Shown piece after piece: positions 32,299 to 41,310 of a stretch of 64,000 nt of DNA (position 1 is its first letter; each line of letters starts with the position of its first letter). Both the position numbers and the translations under genes were made by a program. Origin of the DNA: Sulfurovaceae bacterium (GTDB lineage Bacteria > Campylobacterota > Campylobacteria > Campylobacterales > Sulfurovaceae); NCBI GenBank assembly GCA_016744805.1, contig JADGDQ010000004.1, forward strand, positions 1 through 64,000. The letters are read 5' to 3'. The notes below the pieces were generated by a model. That model was not told where the DNA came from. It saw nothing but the letters and a program-made list of their open reading frames with translations, and ran no database searches.

Positions 32299-33171
32299 AT
32301 GATAAAAGATAACTTATCTCAGTTTGCAAACAAGCGATTTGGTCAGAATTTTTTGAAAAGTGATTATTATATCCATCAGATCATCCAATCGATGCCCAAT
32401 GACTCCAAAAGAGTAGTAGAAATTGGGCCTGGATTAGGTGATTTAACAAAAGAACTCGTGAGAGTGAGAAATGTCACAGCATTTGAGGTTGATAAAAGAT
32501 TATGTGAGCATCTACAAGCAGAATTTAGTGAATCTCTAGAGACAGGGAACTTGACACTCAATTGTGGAGATGTGCTTGAGCGTTGGGAGGAGAAGAGTCT
32601 AGTAGATGAAGCTTATCATCTAGTAGCCAACCTTCCTTACTATATAGCAACCAATATTATTTTAAAAGCATTTAAAGATCCCCATTGCCAGTCAATACTA
32701 GTAATGGTTCAAAAAGAGGTTGCAGTTAAATTTTCTGCACAGCCAACTGAAAAAGAGTTTTCTGCTCTTTCTGTGTTGGCTCAAACCGTGGGTAAGGCAC
32801 ATATATGTTTTGATGTGCCACCAGAGGCATTTATACCGCCACCCAAAGTAACCTCTGCAGTGCTTTTAATAGAGAAAGAGAAGACAGAAGATGATAAAAA
32901 TTTTGAAGTGTTTTTGCGAATTGCATTTACTCAACCACGAAAAAAATTATCCAAAAACCTGAGTGTCTCTTTCTCTAAAGATACTATTGCACAACTATTT
33001 TCTAGTTTGGGAATTAATCCTGATATACGACCTCATGAAGCTGAGACATCTATCTATCATCACTTATATAAAGTATTTAAAAAGGATATAATAGATGGAC
33101 AACAATCCAAACAATCAAGCAGACAAAACAAACGAAAAAGTAAACGAAGGGAAAAACCAACGCCCAAGTAA
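32299..33171 (+). CDS. rsmA: 16S rRNA (adenine1518/1519-N6)-dimethyltransferase
   Basis: The 290-residue enzyme (KsgA) has RFGQNFLKSDYYIHQI at residue 13, the SAM motif VEIGPGLGDLTKEL near 41 and the catalytic NLPYYIATNII near 112. It dimethylates two adenines in helix 45 of 16S rRNA. The last 25 residues (SKQSSRQNKRKSKRREKPTP) are very basic and are encoded in the stretch that also encodes the start of RNase J in another frame, a 77-base overlap. The ribosome binding site is weak (AAGG 12 bases before the ATG). Confidence 0.96.
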   Translation: MIKDNLSQFANKRFGQNFLKSDYYIHQIIQSMPNDSKRVVEIGPGLGDLTKELVRVRNVTAFEVDKRLCEHLQAEFSESLETGNLTLNCGDVLERWEEKSLVDEAYHLVANLPYYIATNIILKAFKDPHCQSILVMVQKEVAVKFSAQPTEKEFSALSVLAQTVGKAHICFDVPPEAFIPPPKVTSAVLLIEKEKTEDDKNFEVFLRIAFTQPRKKLSKNLSVSFSKDTIAQLFSSLGINPDIRPHEAETSIYHHLYKVFKKDIIDGQQSKQSSRQNKRKSKRREKPTPK

Positions 33172-35215
33172 TCCTAATAGACAAGGTAATCCAAACCGCA
33201 GACCCAATCCTCATAGAAGTAATAACTCAGCAGAGCAGGGTGCAATAAATAGCAAAACAAATAACCAAGATAATAATCGTAAACCAAATCGTAAACCACA
33301 ACAAAATAGAAATACTAATAATACAAACGATAAAAAAGATACGCAAGCAAATTCAAATAATCGTAAGCCAAACTCAAACCAAAAAAAGCCAAATCCAAAT
33401 CATAAAAAATCAAATAACCAAAATAAGAGTGGTGGTAGAGGTCGTAAAAAGAATGCTCCAACGACTGTAAGTGATGAGATGAGAGCATCTATTGTTAAAA
33501 ATAAAGAGATTCAAGAAGCTAGAATGAATCCTTGGAGACAAATAGATATAAGCTCAAAAGGTAAAGTTCGCTTTACACCACTAGGTGGACTAGGTGAAAT
33601 TGGTGGGAATATTGCTATTCTTGAGACAGAATCAACAGCTATTATCATAGATGTTGGGATGAGTTTTCCTGATGAGAGTATGCATGGTGTAGATATTCTT
33701 GTACCTGATTTTAGCTATTTACATGCTATCAAAGACAAAATAGAAGCTATAGTCATTACTCATGCTCATGAAGATCATATAGGAGCAGTTCCTTATTTGT
33801 TTAAAGAATTGAAATTTCCTATCTATGGAACACCTCTTGCTTTGGCTATGATAGAGAATAAGTTTAATGAACATGGTCTCCAAAAAGATACAAGTTATTT
33901 TAGATTTATATCAAAAAGAGAGCAGTATAGTATAGGAGACCTCAAAGTAGAGTGGATGCATATGACTCACTCTATTATAGATGCGTGTTCACTAGCCATA
34001 GAGACTCCCGCTGGTACGCTTATTCATACAGGTGACTTCAAAATAGACCATACTCCTATAGATGGATATACAGCAGATTTACAGAGATTTGCACACTATG
34101 GAGCAAAAGGTGTTCTCTGTCTTTTTAGTGATAGTACAAACTCTTATAAAGCAGGATTTACCAAAAGTGAAGCTGTTGTAGGTAATACATTTGATACACT
34201 CTATATGTTGGCAAAAGGGCGTATGATTATGTCTACATTCTCATCAAATGTACACCGTATCTATCAAGCTATGGATAGAGGTATTAAGCATGGGAGAAAA
34301 ATATGTGTTATTGGTCGTTCTATGGAGAGAAATGTAGAGGTTACAAGAGCGTTGGGGTATGTAGATATTCCAGATAAACACTTTATTGAGCCTCATGAGA
34401 TTAATAAATATTCAGATAATGAAGTACTTATTGTTACTACAGGTTCACAAGGTGAAGATATGGCAGCACTCTTTAGAATGGCAACCAATGAACACCGACA
34501 TATTAAACTCAAACCAACAGATACTATTATTATTTCAGCCAAGGCAATTCCTGGAAATGAAGGTTCTGTATCAAGAATGATGAATCATATAGTAAAAACA
34601 GGAGCAACTGTTCGTTACCAAGATTTTGCAGATATTCATGTCTCTGGTCACGCAGCTCAAGAGGAGCAAAAGCTTATATTAAGACTTGTACAACCAAAAT
34701 TTTTCTTACCAGTGCATGGTGAGTATAATCATATAGCCGAACATGCAAAAACAGGGGTAAAATGTGGTGTGAATGAGAGGAATATCTTACTTATGAGTGA
34801 TGGTGACCAAGTAGAGATTACTCCAAAATATCTTAAAAAGGTTAAAACAGTCAAAACGGGTAAGACATTTATAGATAACCAAAACAATAGAGAGATTCAT
34901 GATGATGTTATTATAGATAGACAAAAGCTAGCCTCAGATGGTATCGTGAATGTAATGCTACAAATCTCTAACCAAACACATAAAATGATAGGGAAACCTG
35001 TAGTAACTATTCATGGAGTTATTCCAGAACAACAAACTAAAAAGTTTACTGATGAGATTACAGTAATGATAGAAAATTTCTTGATTAATGCAAAAGCAGA
35101 TCAAGTTGTATCTGCAAAAACTGTAGAGAATGAGGTAAGACTTATGGTAAGAAAACATGTTATTCGTACTAAAAAGCTCTATCCTATTATTATTCCTACT
35201 ATCTTTTATGTGTAG
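33095..35215 (+). CDS. rnj: Ribonuclease J with long Asn/Lys-rich N-terminal extension
   Basis: The 706-residue protein has a metallo-beta-lactamase/beta-CASP core from about residue 152, with the metal site VITHAHEDHIGAVPYLF near 223, the beta-CASP region and SGHAAQEEQKLI near 515. It is a 5' exonuclease and endonuclease that drives mRNA decay and rRNA maturation. The first 125 residues are low complexity, almost only Asn, Lys, Arg, Pro and Gln, as in Helicobacter RNase J, where the extension is known. The ATG has AAAGGAT upstream and lies 77 bases inside rsmA, so the overlap encodes two basic disordered tails. Confidence 0.96.
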   Translation: MDNNPNNQADKTNEKVNEGKNQRPSNPNRQGNPNRRPNPHRSNNSAEQGAINSKTNNQDNNRKPNRKPQQNRNTNNTNDKKDTQANSNNRKPNSNQKKPNPNHKKSNNQNKSGGRGRKKNAPTTVSDEMRASIVKNKEIQEARMNPWRQIDISSKGKVRFTPLGGLGEIGGNIAILETESTAIIIDVGMSFPDESMHGVDILVPDFSYLHAIKDKIEAIVITHAHEDHIGAVPYLFKELKFPIYGTPLALAMIENKFNEHGLQKDTSYFRFISKREQYSIGDLKVEWMHMTHSIIDACSLAIETPAGTLIHTGDFKIDHTPIDGYTADLQRFAHYGAKGVLCLFSDSTNSYKAGFTKSEAVVGNTFDTLYMLAKGRMIMSTFSSNVHRIYQAMDRGIKHGRKICVIGRSMERNVEVTRALGYVDIPDKHFIEPHEINKYSDNEVLIVTTGSQGEDMAALFRMATNEHRHIKLKPTDTIIISAKAIPGNEGSVSRMMNHIVKTGATVRYQDFADIHVSGHAAQEEQKLILRLVQPKFFLPVHGEYNHIAEHAKTGVKCGVNERNILLMSDGDQVEITPKYLKKVKTVKTGKTFIDNQNNREIHDDVIIDRQKLASDGIVNVMLQISNQTHKMIGKPVVTIHGVIPEQQTKKFTDEITVMIENFLINAKADQVVSAKTVENEVRLMVRKHVIRTKKLYPIIIPTIFYV

Positions 35216-35236
35216 GATTTTTTGAGAATTTTTTAA

Positions 35237-35260
35237 ATGGTGGGATACTCCCACCCTACT
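35237..35260. repeat. Single end of the GTAGGGTGG repeat, inverted
   Basis: GGTGGGA-TAC-TCCCACC (35239-35255) followed by CTAC is the same hairpin unit as at 30754, read in the opposite orientation, with ATGG before it as in the other copies. It lies between the rnj stop and the kdsD start and could act as a transcript end between them. Confidence 0.65.
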
Positions 35261-35288
35261 TATCTTCAACCAATACAAGAAGAAGCCT

Positions 35289-36254
35289 ATGAACCTTATA
35301 CACATTGCCCAAGAGACATTTCAGATAGAAGCCCAATCCTTACTTGATGCTATAGACCATATTGATGAAAGTTTTATAGAGGCTATAGAACTTATAGAAC
35401 AAACAAGTGGCAAGTTGATTGTTACAGGTGTGGGCAAATCAGGGCTTGTAGGTGCTAAGATAGCAGCGACTCTAGCGAGTACTGGTACAAGTAGCTTTTT
35501 TTTGCATCCAACAGAAGCACTCCATGGTGATTTGGGTATGATAGGCTCTGGGGATACACTTTTGGCTATTAGTTATAGTGGCGAGAGTGAAGAGCTTACC
35601 AAAATACTCCCCCATATCAAACGATTTGATATACCACTCATTGGACTTACAGCAAATAGCAACTCTACTCTAGGTTCTTACTCAGATGTTCTCCTCTCTA
35701 TAGCTGTACAAAAAGAGGCCTGTCCTCTTGGAATTGCTCCTACTACTTCTACTACGCTTACTATGGCTATGGGTGATGCTCTAGCCGTAGCACTTATGCG
35801 TAAAAGAGGCTTTAGAGCAGAAGACTTTGCCTCATTTCACCCTGGAGGTTCTTTGGGTAAAAAGCTCTTTGTAAAGATAAAAGATTTGATGCGAGTAGAG
35901 AACCTCCCTATAATAGAGACACAAACAACACTCAATAAAGCCATAGTAGTAATGAGTGAGGGCAAACTAGGTACAGTACTTATAATAGATGCCCAAAGAA
36001 GCCTTGTAGGACTATTAAGTGATGGTGATTTGCGTCGTGCATTGATGCGAGATGACTTTGACCTCAATCAAACAGCCATAACCTATGCCACCAAAAATCC
36101 AAAAAGTTACCAAAACTCTGAACTTCTAGCAAGTGAAGCATTGGAGATAATAGAAGATAACCGTATACAACTCCTAATTATCACTAATAATCAAAAACAT
36201 ATTAGAGGAGTCTTACATATACATGACCTAGTAACAGCAGGAATTAAGAGATAA
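35289..36254 (+). CDS. kdsD: D-arabinose 5-phosphate isomerase (KdsD/KpsF family)
   Basis: The 321-residue protein has an N-terminal SIS sugar-isomerase domain (VTGVGKSGLVGAKIAATLAS near residue 45, ISYSGESEELTKIL near 97, HPGGSLGKKL near 185) and two C-terminal CBS domains from about residue 200 (LGTVLIIDAQRSLVGLLSDGDLRR). It converts ribulose 5-phosphate to arabinose 5-phosphate, the first step to KDO for lipopolysaccharide. The order rsmA-rnj-kdsD is shared with other Campylobacterota such as Helicobacter. Ribosome binding site AAGAAG precedes the ATG. Confidence 0.94.
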   Translation: MNLIHIAQETFQIEAQSLLDAIDHIDESFIEAIELIEQTSGKLIVTGVGKSGLVGAKIAATLASTGTSSFFLHPTEALHGDLGMIGSGDTLLAISYSGESEELTKILPHIKRFDIPLIGLTANSNSTLGSYSDVLLSIAVQKEACPLGIAPTTSTTLTMAMGDALAVALMRKRGFRAEDFASFHPGGSLGKKLFVKIKDLMRVENLPIIETQTTLNKAIVVMSEGKLGTVLIIDAQRSLVGLLSDGDLRRALMRDDFDLNQTAITYATKNPKSYQNSELLASEALEIIEDNRIQLLIITNNQKHIRGVLHIHDLVTAGIKR

Positions 36255-36255
36255 A

Positions 36256-37059
36256 TCAACAACTAATAGCTGTAATAGACTCTACTGTAATATCTGTATC
36301 TATGTCATAAATATAGTAGTTCATACCTATATCTATATATCCATCATCTGTATCAACTATGTAGCTTCCACCATCACTATCGTACATATTGATAGTATAT
36401 CCATCTGTAGTAAACTCTCCATAAAAGTGTTCACTATCACGATATAAATCATACCCATATCCACAGTAATCCAAAGCAACAAATTCACCATAAGAGCTAT
36501 ACCCCTCTATAGCATACCCATAACTCAAATCCAATAAATCTACAAAATCTTGACCTTGAGCCTCTTGATATTGATAATTTATTAATTGCAGTGCCTCTTG
36601 TGCCTCTTCTTCTAGGAGGCTACCTGATAAAAAGTTTAGAGATACCTCTTGTTTTTTACCAAGGATAAGAGCATCATTATCTTGTGCTCCATTCATTATG
36701 GCTAGGATAAAATTAGATTTGGCAATAGCACCACTCTCTAACTCACTACTCCAATAGATTAATCCACTCTCTTGTGATACTCGACTAAAGAGATTTTGAT
36801 AGATAGCATTAATAAACTCTGTTGTAGTTGTCTCCTCTGGATACTTCTCTTTTGTCTCGTCTTGGTCAAAGAAGCTACTAGCAATCTCTTCAATAGTTAA
36901 CCCACTCTCTATCCAGTATTCTAGTCCTGCACTATCAGGTACTCTATCAAAGGTAGCTGTGTAGATATTACTTACCTCTTCTTGACTTACAAAAGCTTGG
37001 GCTGTAATGCTAGAGAGGCTTATAACTGTTGCAATAACAAGAGGTTTTAGAGAGTACAT
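36256..37059 (-). CDS. Secreted DUF4214-domain protein
   Basis: The 267-residue protein has a signal peptide (MYSLKPLVIATVISLSSITAQAF) from the ATG at 37059, which has AAAGGAT upstream; the longer open frame lacks this. The mature start VSNIYTATFDRVPDSAGLEYW is the DUF4214 pattern seen next to calcium-binding repeats in secreted proteins, repeated as NLFSRVSQESGLIYWSSEL about 60 residues later. The C-terminal 90 residues are rich in Tyr, Asp and Gly (YGYDLYRDSEHFYGEFTTD), perhaps a beta-sandwich. It runs against its neighbours inside a conserved rsmA-rnj-kdsD-rluB block, so it is probably an insertion. Function unknown. Confidence 0.75.
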   Translation of the reverse strand: MYSLKPLVIATVISLSSITAQAFVSQEEVSNIYTATFDRVPDSAGLEYWIESGLTIEEIASSFFDQDETKEKYPEETTTTEFINAIYQNLFSRVSQESGLIYWSSELESGAIAKSNFILAIMNGAQDNDALILGKKQEVSLNFLSGSLLEEEAQEALQLINYQYQEAQGQDFVDLLDLSYGYAIEGYSSYGEFVALDYCGYGYDLYRDSEHFYGEFTTDGYTINMYDSDGGSYIVDTDDGYIDIGMNYYIYDIDTDITVESITAISC

Positions 37060-37209
37060 AAAATATCCTTTAACTGATTGGTTTAAATAAATTATACCCA
37101 AAGCTTAATGAATTTAATTGAATTTTTCTCTATGTCTAGCAATACAAAAAGAGCTACACTATAGTAAAGCTATGGTACACTACTATTAAATCATAATTAA
37201 GAAGTAAAA

Positions 37210-38100
37210 ATGAGACTCAATAAATATATATCACATAACAGCAAATATTCCAGAAGAGATGCAGATAAACTTATAGAAGAGGGTGAAGTAACAGTCAACC
37301 GTAAAGTTATCAAAGATTTTGGATATATGGTTGAAGATGATGATTTTGTATCAGTAAAAGATAGGGCAGTTAAAACACGAACAGAGTTAACAGTTATTGT
37401 TTATAATAAACCAAAAGGTGTTTTAGTAACAAAAAAAGATGATAGAGAACGAACAACTATCTATCATAAATTACCTGGTAAGTTTAGACACTTTATTCCT
37501 GTAGGTAGGTTAGATTATGCTTCTGAGGGTTTGCTTATACTTACAGATTCACCATCAGTAGCAGATAGACTTATGAAGAGTAATCTTTCTAGAACTTATA
37601 ATCTTAAAATAGATAAACCACTAAGTGAAGAGATGATAAGTGCAATGAAAGAGGGATTAGTACTTAATGATGCTCGTGCAGGTGCACATGCTTCTACCAA
37701 GATTACCTCTATGGAGTTTGCTCCTTTTGATAATTTTGAGTTGCGTGCAGAGGGTTCTAACTATACCAAGATTCGTGTAACTATTAGTGAGGGTAAAAAT
37801 AGAGAACTAAGACGCTTTTTTGCTCACTTTGGTGCAACTATTCTTGATCTCAAAAGAGTAGCTTTTGGAGAGATAGAGCTTAATAATCTTCCTACAAATA
37901 AGACGCGTTATTATACAAGACGAGAGTACAGTGACCTCTATAGCTACCTTAAACAAGTAACAAAATCTGAAATAAAAAAAGAAGAAAAAATTAAAGAGAA
38001 ACTCAAAGAAGAGTATGAACAAAAGAAAAAAAGAGAAAAAATAGAGAGAAAGAGAGAGGCAAGGAAAGTAGCAAAAAAAGAGGCTAAAAAAGGAAAATAG
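37210..38100 (+). CDS. rluB: RsuA/RluB-family pseudouridine synthase
   Basis: The 296-residue protein has an N-terminal S4 domain (MRLNKYISHNSKYSRRDADK) and the RsuA-type catalytic domain with VGRLDYASEGLLILTDS near residue 98 (catalytic aspartate in GRLD) and KIRVTISEGKNRELRRFFAH near 190. It modifies a uridine in rRNA, probably 23S. The last 50 residues are nearly all Lys, Glu and Arg, a coiled or disordered basic tail that is unusually long for the family. AAGAAG lies upstream of the ATG. The RluB rather than RsuA assignment is by neighbourhood and is not firm. Confidence 0.85.
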   Translation: MRLNKYISHNSKYSRRDADKLIEEGEVTVNRKVIKDFGYMVEDDDFVSVKDRAVKTRTELTVIVYNKPKGVLVTKKDDRERTTIYHKLPGKFRHFIPVGRLDYASEGLLILTDSPSVADRLMKSNLSRTYNLKIDKPLSEEMISAMKEGLVLNDARAGAHASTKITSMEFAPFDNFELRAEGSNYTKIRVTISEGKNRELRRFFAHFGATILDLKRVAFGEIELNNLPTNKTRYYTRREYSDLYSYLKQVTKSEIKKEEKIKEKLKEEYEQKKKREKIERKREARKVAKKEAKKGK

Positions 38101-38336
38101 CCTTTTGTATTGTTTTTTAAACCTGCATCAAATGCCCAGTAGTGTTTGATTTGTCCCTGCTACGCCTATATATTTATCAAGTTTTTCTTTATGCCATATT
38201 ATAGGTGTTAGGGAGTACTTTTGTTCTTCCTTTCATAGCACTCCTATATTCTCTTGATTTTGATTCGTTTGAGTATGGTTATCACTCGATGACCCACGAG
38301 AGGAGATAGTATTTATTTTATTTTTATAATTTTTCC

Positions 38337-38744
38337 TTAGTTCATTCCTTGATTACTATTTCTTCTTTGACCTCTATTTCCAAAATTATCATAAAGATAA
38401 TTTGCTATCTTTATAAATTCTTCATCTGTAGCAAGACCTTTTTGTGAAGGCATAAGCCCAAATCTTTTGATAGAACGAGGAATACAGACTGCTTTTTCTT
38501 TGCTTGGGTTTTGGATATAGTCTACTATAAACTTTAGAGCATCTTCTTTTTTTGGATACTCCATCTTGACATGCCGAGTAATACCCATAGCAGGTGGAGC
38601 AATAAGCTTGGATCTATCATCAGGGCGAGTAGTGATATGACAGCTAACACATTTTTCTGTAAAGAGTTCTGCACCACTTTTTACCTCAGCATTTGCCAAA
38701 CTGATGAAAAGAGTAGGAAGTAAAAATAGCATTAAAGTTTTCAT
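38337..38744 (-). CDS. Periplasmic monohaem c-type cytochrome
   Basis: The 135-residue protein has a signal peptide (MKTLMLFLLPTLFISLANA), a haem site EKCVSCHITTRPDDR near residue 32 and a downstream RFGLMPSQKGLATDEEF with the likely methionine ligand near residue 100. Between them lies a third cysteine (KAVCIPRS). It is a small class I cytochrome for periplasmic electron transfer. It stands alone between rluB and the divergent rimO, so its partner is unknown. The tail RGQRRNSNQGMN is polar. Confidence 0.85.
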   Translation of the reverse strand: MKTLMLFLLPTLFISLANAEVKSGAELFTEKCVSCHITTRPDDRSKLIAPPAMGITRHVKMEYPKKEDALKFIVDYIQNPSKEKAVCIPRSIKRFGLMPSQKGLATDEEFIKIANYLYDNFGNRGQRRNSNQGMN

Positions 38745-38883
38745 TTGATATCCTTGTTTTACTTTAGATACTTCTAGTCTAACATAGAGATATTGATTTA
38801 ATATGAATTAATCTATTTAAAGAAAAAAAATCTCTCTAAATTATAGATACAAAGTAGTATTAAGTAGTACAGTATAGATATGC

Positions 38884-38889
38884 TATAAT
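38884..38889 (+). promoter_or_regulatory. -10 box TATAAT for rimO-tilS
   Basis: TGCTATAAT lies 28 bases before the rimO ATG at 38917 in an AT-rich stretch, matching the form used upstream of thrS, ilvD and the S24 regulator. Confidence 0.5.
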
Positions 38890-38916
38890 CTCCAAAAAAA
38901 TAAAGTGAATACTCTT

Positions 38917-40230
38917 ATGTCAAAAAAACTCCATCTTGTAAGCCTTGGCTGTACAAAAAATCTTGTTGATAGTGAAGTGATGCTTGGTCGCCTGCGTGAT
39001 TATGAGGTGATTGATGATGCAACTATTGCTGATGTTATTATAGTTAATACTTGTGGTTTTATAGAAGCTGCCAAAGAAGAGAGTATTAATACTGTTCTTA
39101 ACCTCCATCAAGAACGAAAAGAAAGCTCTATCTTGGTAATGAGTGGATGTTTGAGTGAACGATATAAAGAAGAATTGCAAGAGCAGATGAGTGAAATTGA
39201 TATTTTTACAGGTGTAGGCGATTATGAAAAGATAGATGAACTTATTGCTACACGACAAAGTACTTTTAGCCCTGAAGTCTATTTGGCAAGTGATACGGCA
39301 GAGAGAGTTATTACAGGCTCTTCCTATCATGCGTATATCAAAATAGCAGAAGGGTGTAATCAAAGCTGTTCTTTTTGTGCTATTCCTAGCTTCAAAGGGA
39401 AACTCCACTCACGAAGTCTTATTTCTATTGAAAAAGAGGTAAAAAGTCTTGTGGCTAAAGGCTATTATGATTTCTCTTTTATCTCTCAGGATAGTTCTAG
39501 TTTTGGACGAGATATGAAACTAGCAGATGGTTTGGTAGAGCTTATCAAGACCATAGAAGCTATCAAGGGAGTAGAAAGTGCTAGAATATTGTATCTTTAT
39601 CCTAGTACCACTTCTTTTGCTCTTATTGATGCTATTTCTGACTCTTCTACTTTTGAGAACTATTATGATATGCCTATTCAGCATATTGATGATAATGTTC
39701 TTAAAGTGATGAAACGAGGATTTGGCGAAACAAAAACTATGGAACTGCTAAACTATATGAAAAGTAAACCAAACTCTTTTGTAAGAACTTCTGTAATTGC
39801 TGGACACCCTGGTGAGGATAATCAGAGTTTTGAAAAATTATGTGAGTTTATGAAAGAGTTTGATTTTGATAGATTTAATACTTTTAATTTCTCTAATGAA
39901 GAGACTACCTCAGCATATAGTATGGAACAAGTAGAGCAAGATATTATTAATCAAAGAGCAGATATTTTGGGTGAAATTGCCGAAAGTTCTACTATAAATT
40001 CACTTAAAAATATGCTAGGCAAAGAGCTAACTGTAGTGATAGACGGAGAGAGCGAGGAGCATGAATATCTGCTTTCGGCTCGTCCTCTTTTGTGGGCTGT
40101 AGAGATAGATGGAGAGATTCTTATCAATGATACATCTGATTTACCTATAGAGTATGGTAAACGATACAGTGCTAGGGTAACACAACTAGCAGGAACACAA
40201 CTTTTGGCAACACTTATTAAAGCTCTATGA
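38917..40230 (+). CDS. rimO: Ribosomal protein S12 methylthiotransferase RimO
   Basis: The 437-residue protein has the UPF0004 domain (LHLVSLGCTKNLVDSEVMLG) at the start, a radical-SAM domain with EGCNQSCSFCAIPSFKGKLH near residue 145, and a C-terminal TRAM domain (GELTVV-like KELTVVIDGESE near 370). It adds a methylthio group to an aspartate of S12. The C-terminal pattern fits RimO better than MiaB. The ATG at 38917 is chosen over a GTG 12 bases upstream. Its stop overlaps the start of tilS (ATGA). Confidence 0.95.
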   Translation: MSKKLHLVSLGCTKNLVDSEVMLGRLRDYEVIDDATIADVIIVNTCGFIEAAKEESINTVLNLHQERKESSILVMSGCLSERYKEELQEQMSEIDIFTGVGDYEKIDELIATRQSTFSPEVYLASDTAERVITGSSYHAYIKIAEGCNQSCSFCAIPSFKGKLHSRSLISIEKEVKSLVAKGYYDFSFISQDSSSFGRDMKLADGLVELIKTIEAIKGVESARILYLYPSTTSFALIDAISDSSTFENYYDMPIQHIDDNVLKVMKRGFGETKTMELLNYMKSKPNSFVRTSVIAGHPGEDNQSFEKLCEFMKEFDFDRFNTFNFSNEETTSAYSMEQVEQDIINQRADILGEIAESSTINSLKNMLGKELTVVIDGESEEHEYLLSARPLLWAVEIDGEILINDTSDLPIEYGKRYSARVTQLAGTQLLATLIKAL

Positions 40231-41246
40231 TAAGCCCTAGACTCTCTGATACAAGCTCTTTAGATAGTAGTAAAAACCTCTTAGCTTTTTCTGCTGGAGT
40301 CGATTCTTCTGCTCTGTTTTTTCTTTTGATAGAAAACAGAATCCCTTTTGATATTGCTCTTGTAAATTATGGTCTAAGAGAAGAGTCTTTAGCAGAAGAA
40401 GAATATGCTATAGCTTTAGCAAAAGAGTATAATCTGGCAGTCTATATAGCCAAAGCACCACAATGGACAAATAACTTTGAAGCAAATGCAAGAGCGTTCC
40501 GATATGAGTTTTTCCATTCTCTTATAGATACACACAACTATACACACCTTCTTACAGCCCACCAACTTAACGATCAACTCGAATGGTTTTTAATGCGTCT
40601 TACCAAAGGGGCAGGAGTATCTGAACTTATTGGCTTGCAAGCTTCCTCTTTGCGTCAAACACCCAAAGAGACTCCTTATTATCTTCTGCGACCTCTTTTA
40701 CAATCAAGTAAAGCAGAGTTACTCGCCTATCTTAAGTATCATACGCATCATTATTTTGTAGATAAGAGTAATAGTGAAGATAAGTATGAACGAAACCGTT
40801 TTCGAGCCAATTGGAGTGATATGCTTATAGAAAATTATGCAGATGGAATTACTAGAAGTTTTGCCTATCTACGAGAAGAAAAGTTACTTTTGGAACAAGG
40901 GATAGAAACTATTATTAGTATCAAAGAGCTACGAGTTTTGCACCTAACATCTTCTAGGCTACGAAGCAAAGGAGCAGATATAGCACTCAAAGAGTTAGGC
41001 TATCTCCTCTCATCCAAACAAAGAGAAGAGATAGCAGAAAAAAAATCTATTGTAATTGGTGGAAAATGGGCTGTAGTCTATCAAAATAGTAGGCTCTATA
41101 TTGCTCCATTTATTAATACTCCTATGCCCAAGATATTTAAAGAATTATGTAGAGTCTCTGCTATGCCTATTAAGATTCGTTCTTACTGCTATCAAAATGA
41201 TATTAGACCTAGAGATGTTATGATTATTGATAAAGTTTCTACATAG
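40227..41246 (+). CDS. tilS: tRNA(Ile)-lysidine synthase
   Basis: The 339-residue N-type ATP pyrophosphatase has the P-loop LLAFSAGVDSSALFFLL near residue 20, where Ala replaces the usual second Gly of SGGxDS, as in several epsilon-type TilS. YGLREESLAEEEYA near 48, HLLTAHQLNDQLEWFLMRL near 105 and DKSNSEDKYERNRFR near 185 complete the active site. It makes lysidine at position 34 of the tRNA-Ile that reads AUA. It is translationally coupled to rimO through ATGA. Confidence 0.93.
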   Translation: MISPRLSDTSSLDSSKNLLAFSAGVDSSALFFLLIENRIPFDIALVNYGLREESLAEEEYAIALAKEYNLAVYIAKAPQWTNNFEANARAFRYEFFHSLIDTHNYTHLLTAHQLNDQLEWFLMRLTKGAGVSELIGLQASSLRQTPKETPYYLLRPLLQSSKAELLAYLKYHTHHYFVDKSNSEDKYERNRFRANWSDMLIENYADGITRSFAYLREEKLLLEQGIETIISIKELRVLHLTSSRLRSKGADIALKELGYLLSSKQREEIAEKKSIVIGGKWAVVYQNSRLYIAPFINTPMPKIFKELCRVSAMPIKIRSYCYQNDIRPRDVMIIDKVST

Positions 41247-41310
41247 CTATAGCCTATTTTATATTTTCTTATAGTACAATTTGTTCACTACTATTATAAG
41301 GAAAAACTCA

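Noticed and set aside
38101-38336. Possible gene remnant or small peptide between rluB and the cytochrome c gene
   Set aside because: Only a 15-codon ORF and an imperfect GGAGTACT/AGCACTCC hairpin can be seen; nothing supports a gene.
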